Shown here one piece after another: positions 17,560 through 24,933 of a stretch of 29,500 nt of DNA. The DNA lies in contig DAOUSP010000002.1 in the NCBI GenBank assembly GCA_030627155.1, forward strand, positions 1-29,500, read 5' to 3'. Below the pieces are notes generated by a model, which saw nothing but the letters and a program-made list of their open reading frames with translations, had not been told where the DNA came from and searched no databases. The position numbers and the translations under genes were made by a program. Positions within the stretch are counted from its first letter, which is position 1; the number at the start of each line of letters is the position of its first letter. This DNA is from Candidatus Aminicenantota bacterium. Lineage in GTDB: Bacteria; Acidobacteriota; Aminicenantia; Aminicenantales; Aminicenantaceae.

Positions 17560-19026
17560 GTGATAGCAAAATATAAGTATCAATGGTATCAAGAAATCTA
17601 TAACAACATTCCTAAAATTCTTGATGAAGCCAAGCGAGTATCTGTTCAACTGGGTCTTGACAAATTGAAAGATAAAATTGGTTTGTATGCTGGGAGTTCA
17701 TCTTGTCCTGGATCTCTACCTCCTTATGTACTTGATGCTATTATTAAAGCAAATCAGGTTTCTGTGCTTCCTATGAGAAAAGTCGAGGATGAACTCAGAG
17801 AAATCATCAAGGATGTTTACGGTGATAACTATGATGGGGCTGTCACAAACACATGTGAAGCTGCACTGCGTGTTTGTATTGAAATCCTTTTTGCTCCGCC
17901 AACTATGCGGAAAGGAGATTCATACAGAGCAAGATTCATTATCCCTTATGGGGAGGATTATGAATATATGGCTGCTTATGGCAGGCCTTTTCCGCCAAAA
18001 TACAAGAATCTTTTCATCGATAGAAGTGTTTCTGCTGGTGAATTGGGCGTTGAGGGGAAAAGTCTTACAAACTTGGATTCAGTTTTCGTAAAGCTAGTAG
18101 GGACAAAATATGAAGTTCACGGCATAAAGTTTAACCCGGTGCCTCTTATGACAAAGACAGATGCGGAGAAATCTATTCAGAAGATTGCCGAGGTTGCAGA
18201 GCGACATACCGAATGCCTGGTGGGTTTTGAAAGCATCGGCTATGATACCCCTGGTTATGGGTATGGTGAGAAGGATGAGAATGGCATACCAAAGCTCAAA
18301 AAGCTCATTGGAAATCTTTCTGCGTGCTATGATGTTCCTTACATTATAGACAGTGCCAGCTGTCTTCCTGTCATAGGGCTTTCTCCTGAGGATGTGGGCG
18401 CGGATATCATGGTATTTAGCATGGATAAACCAGGGCGGGCTCCGATCAGCGGCCTAATTGTAGGAAAAGAGGAGATCATGGTCCCAATCCGTAAGGGTTT
18501 AGGATTGGGAGGAGAGAGATATGGTGAACTCTCATCACACGGTAAAGCTCTCTTTTCTCTCTGCGATCCAGGAAGAGACGCAATTGTCGGTTTAACAGCT
18601 TTTCTGAAAATGCTCCGAGACAATCCTGAGAAGATAAAGCGCTCTATCGACAAATTCCATGATATCATCGTTGAAGAATTCAAGAACCTCAAACCTGCCA
18701 GATTCCGTGATAAACTAATCATCACCAAATCATACACAATGGGAGGCAGTGAACTGAATTACGAGCAAACCTGGGACGATGGCGAATTTGGAATACCTAT
18801 TTTTACGCTCGAGGACTTAAATGCCAACACCAATCCCATATCATTAGCTCAGGAAGCGATGGGCATCTATCCAGCTACTATCTATAGTGGAAATATGTTC
18901 CTGGGGCCTGGATTGGGAACGCTCGATGAAAGTGCCGAATTGAAAGAAGAATACTCGAGGTTGGCCATAAAAGCCCTAGTGAAATCAGTTGAAATCGTAT
19001 GCAGATATGCTGGATTGGGTGACTAG
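17560..19026 (+). CDS. Fold-type-I PLP-dependent enzyme, SelA/aminotransferase-like
   Basis: The protein has 488 residues and a GTG start with AAAGGAGGT five bases upstream. The fold-type-I signature is D264 in YIIDSAS (pairs with the pyridine nitrogen), then ADIMVFSMDKPGRAP with K290 as probable Schiff-base lysine, then SGLIVGKEEIM. This order recalls SelA-like and cysteine-desulfurase-like enzymes (SFSGGK...GPQSSGL...GRKDLI). The N-terminal half has GLYAGSSSCPGSLPP and a TNTCEAALRV stretch where such enzymes bind the cofactor phosphate. I do not recognise a characterised subfamily; lyase, racemase or aminotransferase chemistry are all possible. It is cytosolic and the last gene of the run, 64 bases after the M14 gene. 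Confidence 0.75.
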   Translation: MIAKYKYQWYQEIYNNIPKILDEAKRVSVQLGLDKLKDKIGLYAGSSSCPGSLPPYVLDAIIKANQVSVLPMRKVEDELREIIKDVYGDNYDGAVTNTCEAALRVCIEILFAPPTMRKGDSYRARFIIPYGEDYEYMAAYGRPFPPKYKNLFIDRSVSAGELGVEGKSLTNLDSVFVKLVGTKYEVHGIKFNPVPLMTKTDAEKSIQKIAEVAERHTECLVGFESIGYDTPGYGYGEKDENGIPKLKKLIGNLSACYDVPYIIDSASCLPVIGLSPEDVGADIMVFSMDKPGRAPISGLIVGKEEIMVPIRKGLGLGGERYGELSSHGKALFSLCDPGRDAIVGLTAFLKMLRDNPEKIKRSIDKFHDIIVEEFKNLKPARFRDKLIITKSYTMGGSELNYEQTWDDGEFGIPIFTLEDLNANTNPISLAQEAMGIYPATIYSGNMFLGPGLGTLDESAELKEEYSRLAIKALVKSVEIVCRYAGLGD

Positions 19027-19076
19027 TCCAGTAAAGAGATGAAATGCCCAAGAATACTCTATTCATAAAATCTGAA

Positions 19077-19249
19077 ATGAAAAATCAGAGATAAGAAATC
19101 AGTCTGGAAAGGAAACTGGGTTTTCTGATTCGACCATAATCGTCATGGGGATAATCATAGGCTCCAGGATTTTTCTTACAAATGGTATTATGGCCAAATC
19201 CATTCCATCTCCAGGGCTCATTCTTGGAATATTGGAATGGAATAGTTAG
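19077..19249 (+). pseudogene. Remnant of an APC-family amino-acid permease N-terminus
   Basis: From ATG 19077 the frame reads MKNQR, a stop at 19092-19094, then EISLERKLG. A loss of one base in the T-run at 19121-19124 shifts to the frame FSDSTIIVMGIIIGSRIFLT, continuing NGIMAKSIPSPGLILGI to a TAG at 19247-19249. This is the first transmembrane helix of APC-superfamily permeases, whose signature is a GxxIGSGIF segment followed by a (P)SPG(L) turn; here the central Gly of GSGIF is Arg. Stop codon, frameshift, altered key residue and loss of the other eleven or so helices make this a dead fragment. It directly follows the operon, so an amino-acid importer probably once belonged to this locus (inference). 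Confidence 0.6.
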
Positions 19250-19260
19250 GGAAGAGAAAT

Positions 19261-19284
19261 GGGGTCGGGCCTTGATAATTTGTC
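19261..19284. repeat. Possible REP-like element
   Basis: The stretch beginning GGGGTCGGGCCTTGATAA is GC-rich in an AT-rich intergenic region and resembles, from memory, short dispersed elements associated with REP-type (Y1) transposases. Only one copy lies in this window, so the call is weak. Confidence 0.2.
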
Positions 19285-19389
19285 TATAATCAATAGGATA
19301 GGCTTTATATTGTGGCAAAATTAGACCTTAAAGCAGCAATTTTGGGTCAAAATCGGCACTTTAAAGAAAAATAAAGGAAAAATCATTTG

Positions 19390-19509
19390 TCATTTTTTTA
19401 ATGGAACCAGAAGACTCAGAACATACACGGCGATCAACAGCATGTAGATCAAAACCAGAGTGTGCGGCATTTTAATGCCTGATTTTTTACTTATAGTAGC
19501 ATTCTCCAA
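19390..19509 (-). pseudogene. Remnant of a YfcC-type membrane carrier N-terminus
   Basis: The minus-strand frame from TTG 19509 to TGA 19392-19390 gives 39 residues, including SGIKMPHTLVLIYMLLIAVY and a closing LVP before KK and stop. The arrangement K-x-P-(H/D)-T-L-V-x-I-(F/Y) followed by one hydrophobic helix ending in VP is that of the first helix of YfcC/ArcD-like basic-amino-acid or C4-dicarboxylate carriers (about 450-500 residues when complete). No further homologous sequence follows. No Shine-Dalgarno site is visible. It is probably a decayed gene end; a genuine 39-residue membrane peptide is less likely. Confidence 0.5.
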
Positions 19510-19828
19510 ATTAATAAAAGATGAATTTTATAGTTTAGATAAGATTTTGGGAATAGTGTTTAACAATTAACCTGAATTATTCACGAGTCAACTTGCATGA
19601 ACTGTATTCTCAGCCCAAAAACGAAATAAATATTGCATAAAAAAATTTATTTGAAATTTCTGTTTTAAATATATTATATTTTAACCGGAAAGAAACCGTG
19701 TGGACAAAGACAAATGCTTTATCCGTATTTACAACAGTACCCAGAATTTCCATAGTAATGACAAGCGATCCATACAGATAAAGGTTTCTTAGAAAATTTT
19801 AAAGCTTAAAATTATAAGGAGATATCCA

Positions 19829-20694
19829 GTGAGAAAAACTTTATTCATTTTAGTATGTTTATCTTTCCTGTTTTCTGCTTCTCTCCACGCTTTCAAAAAA
19901 GCCGAAGGCTATCTTTTCATCATAGGAGGTGGCGACCGTTCAGTTACGATGATGAAAAAATTTATTGAGTTATCCAAACAGTCTTCCAATGGAAAAACAG
20001 TCATATTCCCTATGGCAAGTAGTTCGCCAGAAGAAGCGGGACAGAGCATGTAGAGGAGTTTAAAAATATGGGAGTTCAAGATGTGGAATATCACGTCTTG
20101 AATCGAGAACAAGCCTTGAAAGAGGAAAATGCTAAAATCCTCGATAAGGTAAGTTGCGTCTACTTCACGGGAGGAGACCAAAGCCGGTTGACAGCAGTCC
20201 TCGTCAATACACCCATTCATCAAAGACTCCTTAAAATCTATAAAGAGGGGGGAATTATTGGAGGGACAAGTGCTGGAGCAGCAGTAATGAGCGAAATGAT
20301 GATTACAGGCGATGAGAAGAGAAAAGTCGAAGAAGGACACGCATTTGAGAAGATCCAAGCCGACAATATTGTGGTTACTTCAGGCTTCGGGTTCATTAAG
20401 ACCGCTATCATTGATCAGCATTTTGTTACTCGGAAAAGATACAATCGCCTTATCAGTTTGGTCGCTGAATATCCAGAGCTTCTGGGTATCGGTATAGATG
20501 AGTCGACAGCTATAATCGTAAAGCCAGATGAAACCTTTGAGGTGATTGGCGAACAAAATGTTGTTGTGTATGATGCCACCAAGGCAAAAATCAATATTTT
20601 GCCTTCTCATACCATAAGCGGATTTCACATAATCATGCATATATTGAAGCCGGGAGATAAGTTTGATTTAAATACTAAGAATCCAGTAAAATAA
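19829..20694 (+). pseudogene. Secreted cyanophycinase-like S51 peptidase, split by a frameshift
   Basis: The GTG start at 19829 is preceded by AAGGAG. The first frame (19829-20055) gives a signal peptide (to LHAF, about residue 22), YLFIIGGGDRS and the segment FPMASSSPEEAGQ. It breaks at about 20042; a frame from 20044 resumes as EHVEEFKNMGVQDVEY and runs to 20694. Restoring one base after GCGGGACA rejoins both halves into a protein of about 288 residues, normal for cyanophycinase/peptidase E relatives. Catalytic features are intact downstream: TGGDQSRL, the nucleophile in GGTSAGAA and DQHFVTRKR. The break is so clean that a very recent mutation or an assembly error are both possible. The substrate could be cyanophycin-like or another Asp/Arg peptide. 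Confidence 0.8.
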
Positions 20695-20703
20695 AAAACC
20701 TAT

Positions 20704-20735
20704 AGGAAAGAAATTTTGTTCATATTTCCTTTTTC
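20704..20735 (+). terminator. Weak candidate terminator after the S51 gene
   Basis: AGGAAA (from 20704) can pair with TTTCCT ahead of a short T-run ending near 20735. The stem is only six base pairs with a long loop, so it is weak, but it sits just after the stop codon and before the regulator gene. Confidence 0.35.
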
Positions 20736-20813
20736 TCATCCTTAATGATTCAGATGCGACATATATTCTATTTTTATTTTAAAGCTTTAACTTAAAAATA
20801 AGGGACTAAAAAT

Positions 20814-21674
20814 GTGAAAAACATGGAGAAAGATTTAAAACTAAAAAAAACGATAATTCAAAAATATCAAGAATTGTCCAAAAAAGAGAAGATAGTGGCT
20901 GATTATATCATTCAAAATCAGCAAACAATCTTTGCTCTATCTGGCAAAGAGTTATCAAAAAATACAAGAGTGAGCGAAGCAACACTTGTAAGATTTGCCC
21001 AACACTTAGGATTTAGAGGCTTTCAGCATCTAAAATCCCAGGTGATCACAGAAGCTAAAGAAAAAATGATGGCAGAGGATAGATTTAAACTCATGTCTCA
21101 CGGAAAGAACCAGATTTCTACGGTCCTTCGGGTTGCTAAACAAGAAGTAGAAAATATAAACCAGACTATTAACCAGATTGATCCTGAACAATTTGGAGAA
21201 TTCATTAGATTGATTCGTAGTTCAGAACATGTTTATACCATCGGACTCGGAATCAGCTCTTTAATGGCTCGAATTACTGCTTATCTCTTTAATCAGGCTG
21301 GAATAAATGCCCATGCTTGCAGTAAAGAGGAGCATTCCTTTATAGAGCGCCTGATCAATTTAAATAAAAATGATTTGGTCCTGGCTTTATCTTTTCCTCC
21401 CTATTCGAAAGAAACAATTGATACTTTAAAATTCTGTTACCAAAGAAATATCCGATGTCTCAGCATTACAAACACACCGACGGCTCCTATCGTTAGATGG
21501 TCCCATGCCTATATTATAGTAAAAAGTGACAATTTATTCTTTACAAACTCTCTTTCCGCTATATCGATGATACTCAATGCCATTTCGACAGAGCTTGCTC
21601 TTTTTAATAAAAGTAAGACAGCTGACAATTCAAAGCTAATCCTTAAAATTTTTAGTAAAGAATATTACTCTTAG
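20814..21674 (+). CDS. MurR/RpiR family transcriptional regulator with SIS domain
   Basis: The protein has 286 residues. The GTG start at 20814 is chosen because AAGGGA lies about nine bases upstream; ATG 20823 is an alternative. The N-terminal HTH domain covers about 1-77 with LSKKEKIVADYI and the recognition region ELSKNTRVSEATLVRFAQHLGFRGF in two parts. A sugar-isomerase (SIS) domain covers about 125-262: VYTIGLGISSLMA, a LSFPPYSKET loop where the phosphosugar usually binds, and CLSITN. Members sense phosphorylated sugars or related metabolites and control nearby catabolic genes. It precedes the second receptor by 290 bases, and two palindromes in that promoter resemble the TGAAA...TTTCA sites of this family, so it likely controls the receptor (inference). 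Confidence 0.93.
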   Translation: MKNMEKDLKLKKTIIQKYQELSKKEKIVADYIIQNQQTIFALSGKELSKNTRVSEATLVRFAQHLGFRGFQHLKSQVITEAKEKMMAEDRFKLMSHGKNQISTVLRVAKQEVENINQTINQIDPEQFGEFIRLIRSSEHVYTIGLGISSLMARITAYLFNQAGINAHACSKEEHSFIERLINLNKNDLVLALSFPPYSKETIDTLKFCYQRNIRCLSITNTPTAPIVRWSHAYIIVKSDNLFFTNSLSAISMILNAISTELALFNKSKTADNSKLILKIFSKEYYS

Positions 21675-21755
21675 TATTGTTCATTTTCAAAAGCTTAACT
21701 TCACTTCAATAGAATTGTTAATATCCTACATCTTTTGATTGCCATAATGACTGGC

Positions 21756-21775
21756 TATATAGATGTCCCTATATA
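21756..21775. promoter_or_regulatory. 7-bp inverted repeat upstream of receptor 2 promoter
   Basis: TATATAG (21756-21762) and CTATATA (21769-21775) are exact inverted repeats with a six-base spacer, about 60 bases upstream of the -35 box. It could be an upstream operator or the base of a small hairpin after the regulator gene. It is low in complexity, so chance is possible. Confidence 0.3.
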
Positions 21776-21833
21776 CAGAGACTTAAGAGTCTGCAAAGTG
21801 AGATTTAAATTACAAAGTTAAATAAAAAATCGT

Positions 21834-21862
21834 TTGACATCGAAATATATATTTCATAAAAT
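21834..21862 (+). promoter_or_regulatory. Sigma-70-type promoter of TonB-dependent receptor 2
   Basis: TTGACA (21834-21839) and TAAAAT (21857-21862) are spaced by exactly 17 bases. The expected transcription start is about 21869. The spacer is filled by the perfect palindrome GAAATATATATTTC (21842-21855), listed as an operator. Confidence 0.7.
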
Positions 21863-21886
21863 TTTTATTGTGAAATTATTTTTTCA
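21841..21886. promoter_or_regulatory. Tandem operator-like palindromes, probable RpiR sites
   Basis: Site 1 (21841-21856) is CGAAA-N6-TTTCA and lies between the -35 and -10 boxes. Site 2 (21871-21886) is TGAAA-N6-TTTCA and overlaps the expected transcription start. Their starts are 30 bases apart, close to three helical turns, so dimers would lie on nearly the same face. TGAAA/TTTCA half-sites are common for RpiR-type regulators, and such a gene is directly upstream. Confidence 0.55.
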
Positions 21887-21963
21887 TTACTTGTCTGGGG
21901 AGTAGGGGAGAGAGAAAAATCACACCATTATTTTAGTTCCATTATTTTTTATAAGGAGGTAAA

Positions 21964-24807
21964 ATGAAGAACAAAACATTCGGTTCTTTAATTCTCTTTT
22001 TATTTCTTTTTACGGCTCTGCTGGGTGCACAGGGTAGACTCCAAACAGGAAATATAGCTGGTAAGGTTATCGACGGTGATGGAAATCCTCTGCCCGGTGT
22101 TAATGTCACCATAAGAAGCGAAGCTTTAATCAAAGGAACACAGTCTGCAGTTACCACCACTAGCGGCACCTATAGGTTTGTATTATTGCCCGTAGGAACT
22201 TATGAAGTAAGATTTAAAATTCAAGGATTCAAAACTCTGTTGAAGAAAGAGGTAAAGGTAGCCATCAGAAAAACCACTACCGTTAATGCAACCCTGGAAA
22301 TGTCTCTTCTAGAAGAGACGGTAACAGTGGTCGGAGAAACTCCCGTCATAGACGTAAAATCAAGCACGATAACAACTAACTTCACCAAGGATATGTTACA
22401 GAAGATTCCCAGTGCCCGAGACCCCTGGGTGATTATGGAGATGACACCCGGGATGGTCATGAATAAGCAAAACATAGGCGGCAGCGTCAGCGGCCAACAG
22501 AGTAGAGGCTATGCTCACGGCACAATCTCTGATCAAACCACTTACAATCTGGATGGGATACAAGTGACAGATGCAGCGGCTGCTGGTGCTACTGCTATGT
22601 ACTTCGATTTCGATTCTTTTGAAGAGATTGCGATTGAAACGGGCGCCCATTCAGTAGATATCCAGAGTAGCGGGATTGCTTTAAACATGATTACAAAATC
22701 CGGAGGGAACAAGTTCAGTGGAGGAATCAGTGTCTATGGAGAGACAGAAGGCCTGCAGGCCAATAACATCCCTGACGAGCCAAAATATGAAGACGTTGGA
22801 TTTGGCAACCCTACAGATTATCTTTATGACTACGGCGGTGACTTTGGAGGCCCCATCCTCAAAGATAAGCTCTGGTTCTACACGGCCTTCCGCAGAACGG
22901 AAATCAACCGTTTCATCATTGGCTATGAAGTGGACGGCCAGCCAGGAGCGGAGTATTCTGACTTAAAGCATTGGACCGGTAAGCTAACCTGGCAAATAGC
23001 GGACAACAACAAGTTTATGGGATGGGTAAACTATGATGCCAAGGCCATGCCTAATAGATCGGCAGGCCCACGACGACCTCCTGAGACCACCTATTTTCAG
23101 GATTCCCCGTCTTGGTTTTATCATTTTGAAGACACCTGGACAGTGAACCCAAATCTCCTTATGAATTTCAAATTCGGATTTTACAACATGTTCTATCAGC
23201 TAGCTCCTCAAGATTCAGTCGACATGAACGATCCAGCTGTTTTAATCTATTATTCACAACCTTACAGAAGGATGTACGAGGACGCATATTATCAATACAC
23301 TTGGTATTACAGTGATAGATATGCCTTAACGGGATATGCGGACTATTTCAAAGACGATTTTCTTGGCGGGGACCATGAACTTAAAGTGGGTTTTGAATAC
23401 CAGAAAACGCCGTTTCATACGACACGAAAATTTCCAGATAACCACACGCTCTATTTTGACTATCCGGACAGGACAGGATCCTATAGAATCTGGACATTCA
23501 GGGAGATAAAATGGGCTCAGACCAATGAGGTTTATTCTGCTTATTTGCAAGACACCTTTTCCTTGAAGAAACACCTCACCGTGAATGTGGGATTAAGGTT
23601 TGACAGTACCTATATGCACACAGGCGAAACCTCTGTTCCCGGAAACCAATGGACGGAGTATTATACCGAGAGAACCGGAGAGTCTGTGGCTTCGTTTGCA
23701 CCTGCCAAAAAAAATGTCGTTTCATGGAATACTCTCTATCCACGAATAGGTTTTACCTATGATCTGTTCAATGACAGCAACACTATCTTTAAAGCCTTTT
23801 TCGCCCGGTATTCCTACCAGGTCAACTATGAACCTGCATTTAGGATTATTGAAACCAGCTACTGGGAGGTTGATTACTCGTGGGATGATGCCAATGGCGA
23901 TGCAATTGCTCAACCTGATGAGCTGGGCAGAATTAGATACACAGATATTGCCGAAAAATATGAAATTGACCCAAATCTGAAATCCCCTTATATCGATGAA
24001 GCAACATTTGGTTTTGAGAAAAGACTAACTCAGAATTTAGGGGTAAGGCTAAACTTCATCCTCCGACAGAACAATAGATTTTTCTGGCAAGACAATCGAG
24101 CTATCGACCCTGAGACAGATTATACTCCGGTGACAGTTCAAGACCCTGGCCCTGATGGAGATTATGGGACTTCTGATGACGGCGGAAATATCACTGTTTA
24201 CAACCTGGATGACGACAAGGTTGGAGTAATCGACTACTACATTACCCAGCAAAAGGGCTACAAGACTTCCTTCAGAGGACTTGAATTCGTCTTAACGAAA
24301 AAATATGCGGATAAATGGCAGTTGATGGCTTCAGTCACATACGGAAAAACGAATGTAAAGCTGCCTATTGAAGCTGTAAATAACCCGAATAACAGGGAAT
24401 TTAATGATGATGTTCCTCAGTGGAATGATTCTCCTTTGATAGTTAAGGTTGTCGGCAGTTGGGAGCTGCCGTGGGGATTTACCATAGGCGGTTTCTTCAA
24501 TTATCGTTCCGGCCTTCCCTCACAAAGATATTTCAGTTACCCTGGCCTGAATCAGGGAAGAATCAATGTAGAGACCCAAAAATACGGCAGTGAAAGGTAT
24601 CCCAATTTGACTGTTATTGACCTAAGACTGAGTAAGATATTCAGATTCGGAAAATACGGTATGTTAGAACTTATGGCAGACCTGTTCAACACCTTCAATT
24701 CTGTCACAACGTTAGACTGGGACGAAGAATCTTGGGAAGGCTATCAGAGTATTTACACGGTCTTGGCTCCAAGAATCCTGAGATTGGGAATTAAGTGGTC
24801 ATTTTAG
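21964..24807 (+). CDS. TonB-dependent receptor with carboxypeptidase-regulatory-like domain (2)
   Basis: The protein has 947 residues, with AAGGAGGT just before the ATG. The signal peptide ends near LLGAQG (about 22). The carboxypeptidase-regulatory-like domain is about 28-112 (IAGKVIDGDGNPLPGVNVTI, VGTYEVRF, IQGFK). The plug is about 117-250 (VTVVGETPVIDV, MEMTPGM, LNMITKSGGNKFSG). The beta-barrel ends in LGIKWSF, an outer-membrane C-terminus. An insertion near residue 725 carries DPGPDGDYGTSDDGGN, an Asp/Gly-rich loop that looks like a calcium-binding or extracellular loop motif. It shares the overall plan with receptor 1 but is clearly diverged; the ligand is unknown. It has its own promoter, possible RpiR operators and a terminator, so it forms a single-gene unit. 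Confidence 0.92.
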   Translation: MKNKTFGSLILFLFLFTALLGAQGRLQTGNIAGKVIDGDGNPLPGVNVTIRSEALIKGTQSAVTTTSGTYRFVLLPVGTYEVRFKIQGFKTLLKKEVKVAIRKTTTVNATLEMSLLEETVTVVGETPVIDVKSSTITTNFTKDMLQKIPSARDPWVIMEMTPGMVMNKQNIGGSVSGQQSRGYAHGTISDQTTYNLDGIQVTDAAAAGATAMYFDFDSFEEIAIETGAHSVDIQSSGIALNMITKSGGNKFSGGISVYGETEGLQANNIPDEPKYEDVGFGNPTDYLYDYGGDFGGPILKDKLWFYTAFRRTEINRFIIGYEVDGQPGAEYSDLKHWTGKLTWQIADNNKFMGWVNYDAKAMPNRSAGPRRPPETTYFQDSPSWFYHFEDTWTVNPNLLMNFKFGFYNMFYQLAPQDSVDMNDPAVLIYYSQPYRRMYEDAYYQYTWYYSDRYALTGYADYFKDDFLGGDHELKVGFEYQKTPFHTTRKFPDNHTLYFDYPDRTGSYRIWTFREIKWAQTNEVYSAYLQDTFSLKKHLTVNVGLRFDSTYMHTGETSVPGNQWTEYYTERTGESVASFAPAKKNVVSWNTLYPRIGFTYDLFNDSNTIFKAFFARYSYQVNYEPAFRIIETSYWEVDYSWDDANGDAIAQPDELGRIRYTDIAEKYEIDPNLKSPYIDEATFGFEKRLTQNLGVRLNFILRQNNRFFWQDNRAIDPETDYTPVTVQDPGPDGDYGTSDDGGNITVYNLDDDKVGVIDYYITQQKGYKTSFRGLEFVLTKKYADKWQLMASVTYGKTNVKLPIEAVNNPNNREFNDDVPQWNDSPLIVKVVGSWELPWGFTIGGFFNYRSGLPSQRYFSYPGLNQGRINVETQKYGSERYPNLTVIDLRLSKIFRFGKYGMLELMADLFNTFNSVTTLDWDEESWEGYQSIYTVLAPRILRLGIKWSF

Positions 24808-24837
24808 CGCATTGCTGATGTAAAAGCTGAAGCGAAC

Positions 24838-24871
24838 AAAAGGGGGACGTGAGAGAGTTCCCCTTTTTTTT
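24838..24871 (+). terminator. Rho-independent terminator of receptor 2
   Basis: AAAAGGGGGAC (24838-24848) pairs with GTTCCCCTTTT (24857-24867) over eleven positions with one G-U pair and an eight-base loop, followed by an eight-base T-run. It starts 31 bases after the stop codon. Confidence 0.9.
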
Positions 24872-24933
24872 ATAATGTGATATTTTAATACTTAAGATTA
24901 GATTCTTTAAACGATTGGTTTCAGCAAAGATTT

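Larger units (their letters stand above)
19027..19828. other. Gene-poor region of 800 bases between operon and S51 gene
   Basis: This stretch holds the two transporter remnants and the possible REP-like element listed separately. A possible promoter for the next gene (TTGAAA 19651-19656, 18 bases, TATATT 19675-19680) gives a leader of about 140 bases. I see no tRNA, no strong terminator and no intact gene. Its composition is typical of decaying coding DNA. Confidence 0.5.

Noticed and set aside
18339..18737. 132-codon minus-strand frame inside the fold-I PLP gene
   Set aside because: It is antisense to a strong gene and shows no recognisable domain.
19085..19318. 77-codon open frame on the minus strand
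   Set aside because: It overlaps the permease remnant on the other strand, has no family resemblance and no ribosome binding site.
3827..24807. SusC/SusD-type polysaccharide utilisation locus
   Set aside because: Both receptors lack a SusD-like lipoprotein neighbour and there are no glycoside hydrolases; the sulfatase-like protein lacks the formylglycine residue.
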